7,271 nucleotides of DNA from Rubrivivax sp. Its GTDB lineage: Bacteria > Pseudomonadota > Gammaproteobacteria > Burkholderiales > Burkholderiaceae. Of this stretch, positions 6,645-7,271 are shown piece after piece. The stretch's first letter is position 1, and every line of letters begins with the position of its first letter. The stretch is from positions 1 through 7,271 of the forward strand of contig SEEY01000189.1 in assembly GCA_004211235.1 (NCBI GenBank). Direction: 5' to 3'. The position numbers were made by a program, and so were the translations under genes. The notes beneath the pieces are model-generated. The model made no database searches and had not been told where the DNA came from. It saw only the letters and a list, made by a program, of their open reading frames with translations.

Positions 6645-7271
6645 TGAGATTCGACCAACCCGCCACCACCAATCCGATCGACCAGGGCAAGGTCGTCGGC
6701 AAGCCCACGCCGCGCATCGACGGGCCGTTGAAGACCACCGGCACGGCGCCCTACGCCTACGAGCATCACGGCGCCACGGCCGACCCGGCCATCGGCTTCG
6801 TCGTCGGTGCGGCCATTGCCAAGGGCCGCATCAAGTCCATGGACCTGGCGGCGGCGCGCAAGGCGCCCGGCGTGCTGGCCATCGTCACGGCGCAGAACGC
6901 CGGCAAGCTCGGCAAGGGCAGCAAGAACACCGCCAAGCTGCTGGCGGGCCCCGAGGTGAGCCACTACCACCAGGCGGTGGCGGTCGTCGTCGCGACAACC
7001 TTCGAGAACGCGCGTGCGGCCGCCGCGCTGATCGACATCAAGTACGAGACTGCGCCCGGCCGCTTCCACCTCGCTGCCGAGAAGCCGCACGCGCCGATGG
7101 CCAAGGGCGACGGCATGGGCGGCAAGGCGCAGACCAAGGTGGGCGACTTCGACGCCGCCTTCGCCAAGGCGCCGGTCACGCTCGACGCCAGCTACACGAC
7201 GCCCGACCAGGGCCACGCGATGATGGAGCCGCATGCGACGCTGGCGGCCTGGGAGGGCCGCAAGCTCACCG
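6644..7271 (+). CDS. paoC: PaoC: molybdenum-cofactor catalytic subunit, N-terminal part
   Basis: This is the start of the large catalytic subunit, which oxidises aldehydes to acids at a molybdenum-cytosine-dinucleotide cofactor. The first 209 codons are present and the gene runs off the window with no stop; the E. coli protein has about 732 residues. The N-terminus [20 protein letters not shown] and the stretch RIDGPLKTTGTAPYAYE (24-40) match my memory of PaoC. The hammerhead domain spans about 24-135 (AAIAKGRIKSMDLAAARKAP, 56-75). The cofactor-binding domain begins near GDFDAAF (167-173) and TTPDQGHAMMEPHATLAAW (185-203). The catalytic Glu near the C-terminus is outside the window. ATG 6644 overlaps the paoB TGA by one base, with AAAGG (6632-6636) 7 nt upstream; an adjacent GTG at 6641 is a possible alternative start. 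No signal peptide is seen. Confidence 0.93.
   Translation, partial: MRFDQPATTNPIDQGKVVGKPTPRIDGPLKTTGTAPYAYEHHGATADPAIGFVVGAAIAKGRIKSMDLAAARKAPGVLAIVTAQNAGKLGKGSKNTAKLLAGPEVSHYHQAVAVVVATTFENARAAAALIDIKYETAPGRFHLAAEKPHAPMAKGDGMGGKAQTKVGDFDAAFAKAPVTLDASYTTPDQGHAMMEPHATLAAWEGRKLT

Overview
The window is very GC-rich, with coding third positions almost all G or C. Together with Tat-exported DUF1800/DUF1501 proteins and a paoABC cluster, this suggests a betaproteobacterium, most likely Burkholderiales (Comamonadaceae or the Rubrivivax/Roseateles/Leptothrix group). That placement is inferred from composition and protein style, not from a marker gene. Six genes lie on the + strand and fill almost the whole window. 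None looks broken, and I see no mobile element, CRISPR array, tRNA or rRNA. No stretch over 300 bases lacks a gene.

Region 1 (68-3162) is a translationally coupled pair: a DUF1800 protein with a Tat-like, lipobox-bearing N-terminus, followed by a DUF1501 protein with a clear Tat signal. Their coding regions overlap by 4 nt (ATGA). The two families are often found side by side, and their biochemical role is not established.

Region 2 (3159-4958) is a gamma-glutamyltransferase (Ntn-hydrolase) with a Sec signal peptide. It appears to have its own promoter, whose -35 box overlaps the stop codon of the DUF1501 gene and whose predicted transcription start falls at the ATG, implying a leaderless mRNA. 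The enzyme keeps the autoprocessing and catalytic core, but it has Gln where His is usual next to the nucleophilic Thr, and its lid-loop region is short.

Region 3 (5053-7271, continuing past the window) is paoABC, encoding a periplasmic molybdenum aldehyde oxidoreductase: a Tat-leader subunit with two [2Fe-2S] clusters (PaoA), a FAD subunit with an extra Cys4 cluster (PaoB), and the N-terminal 209 residues of the molybdenum-cofactor subunit (PaoC). The three genes overlap by 4 and 1 nt. In the 94-nt gap before paoA, a 13-nt inverted repeat (12 of 13 matched) has its right arm over the paoA Shine-Dalgarno sequence. It could hide the ribosome binding site in transcripts that read through from ggt.

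All the products appear to act outside the cytoplasm, mostly through Tat, so the shared theme is exported enzymes for the cell envelope. I see no clearly new multi-gene system. The points most worth following are the paoA leader fold-back, the leaderless ggt promoter, the altered GGT active site and the uncharacterised DUF1800/DUF1501 pair.
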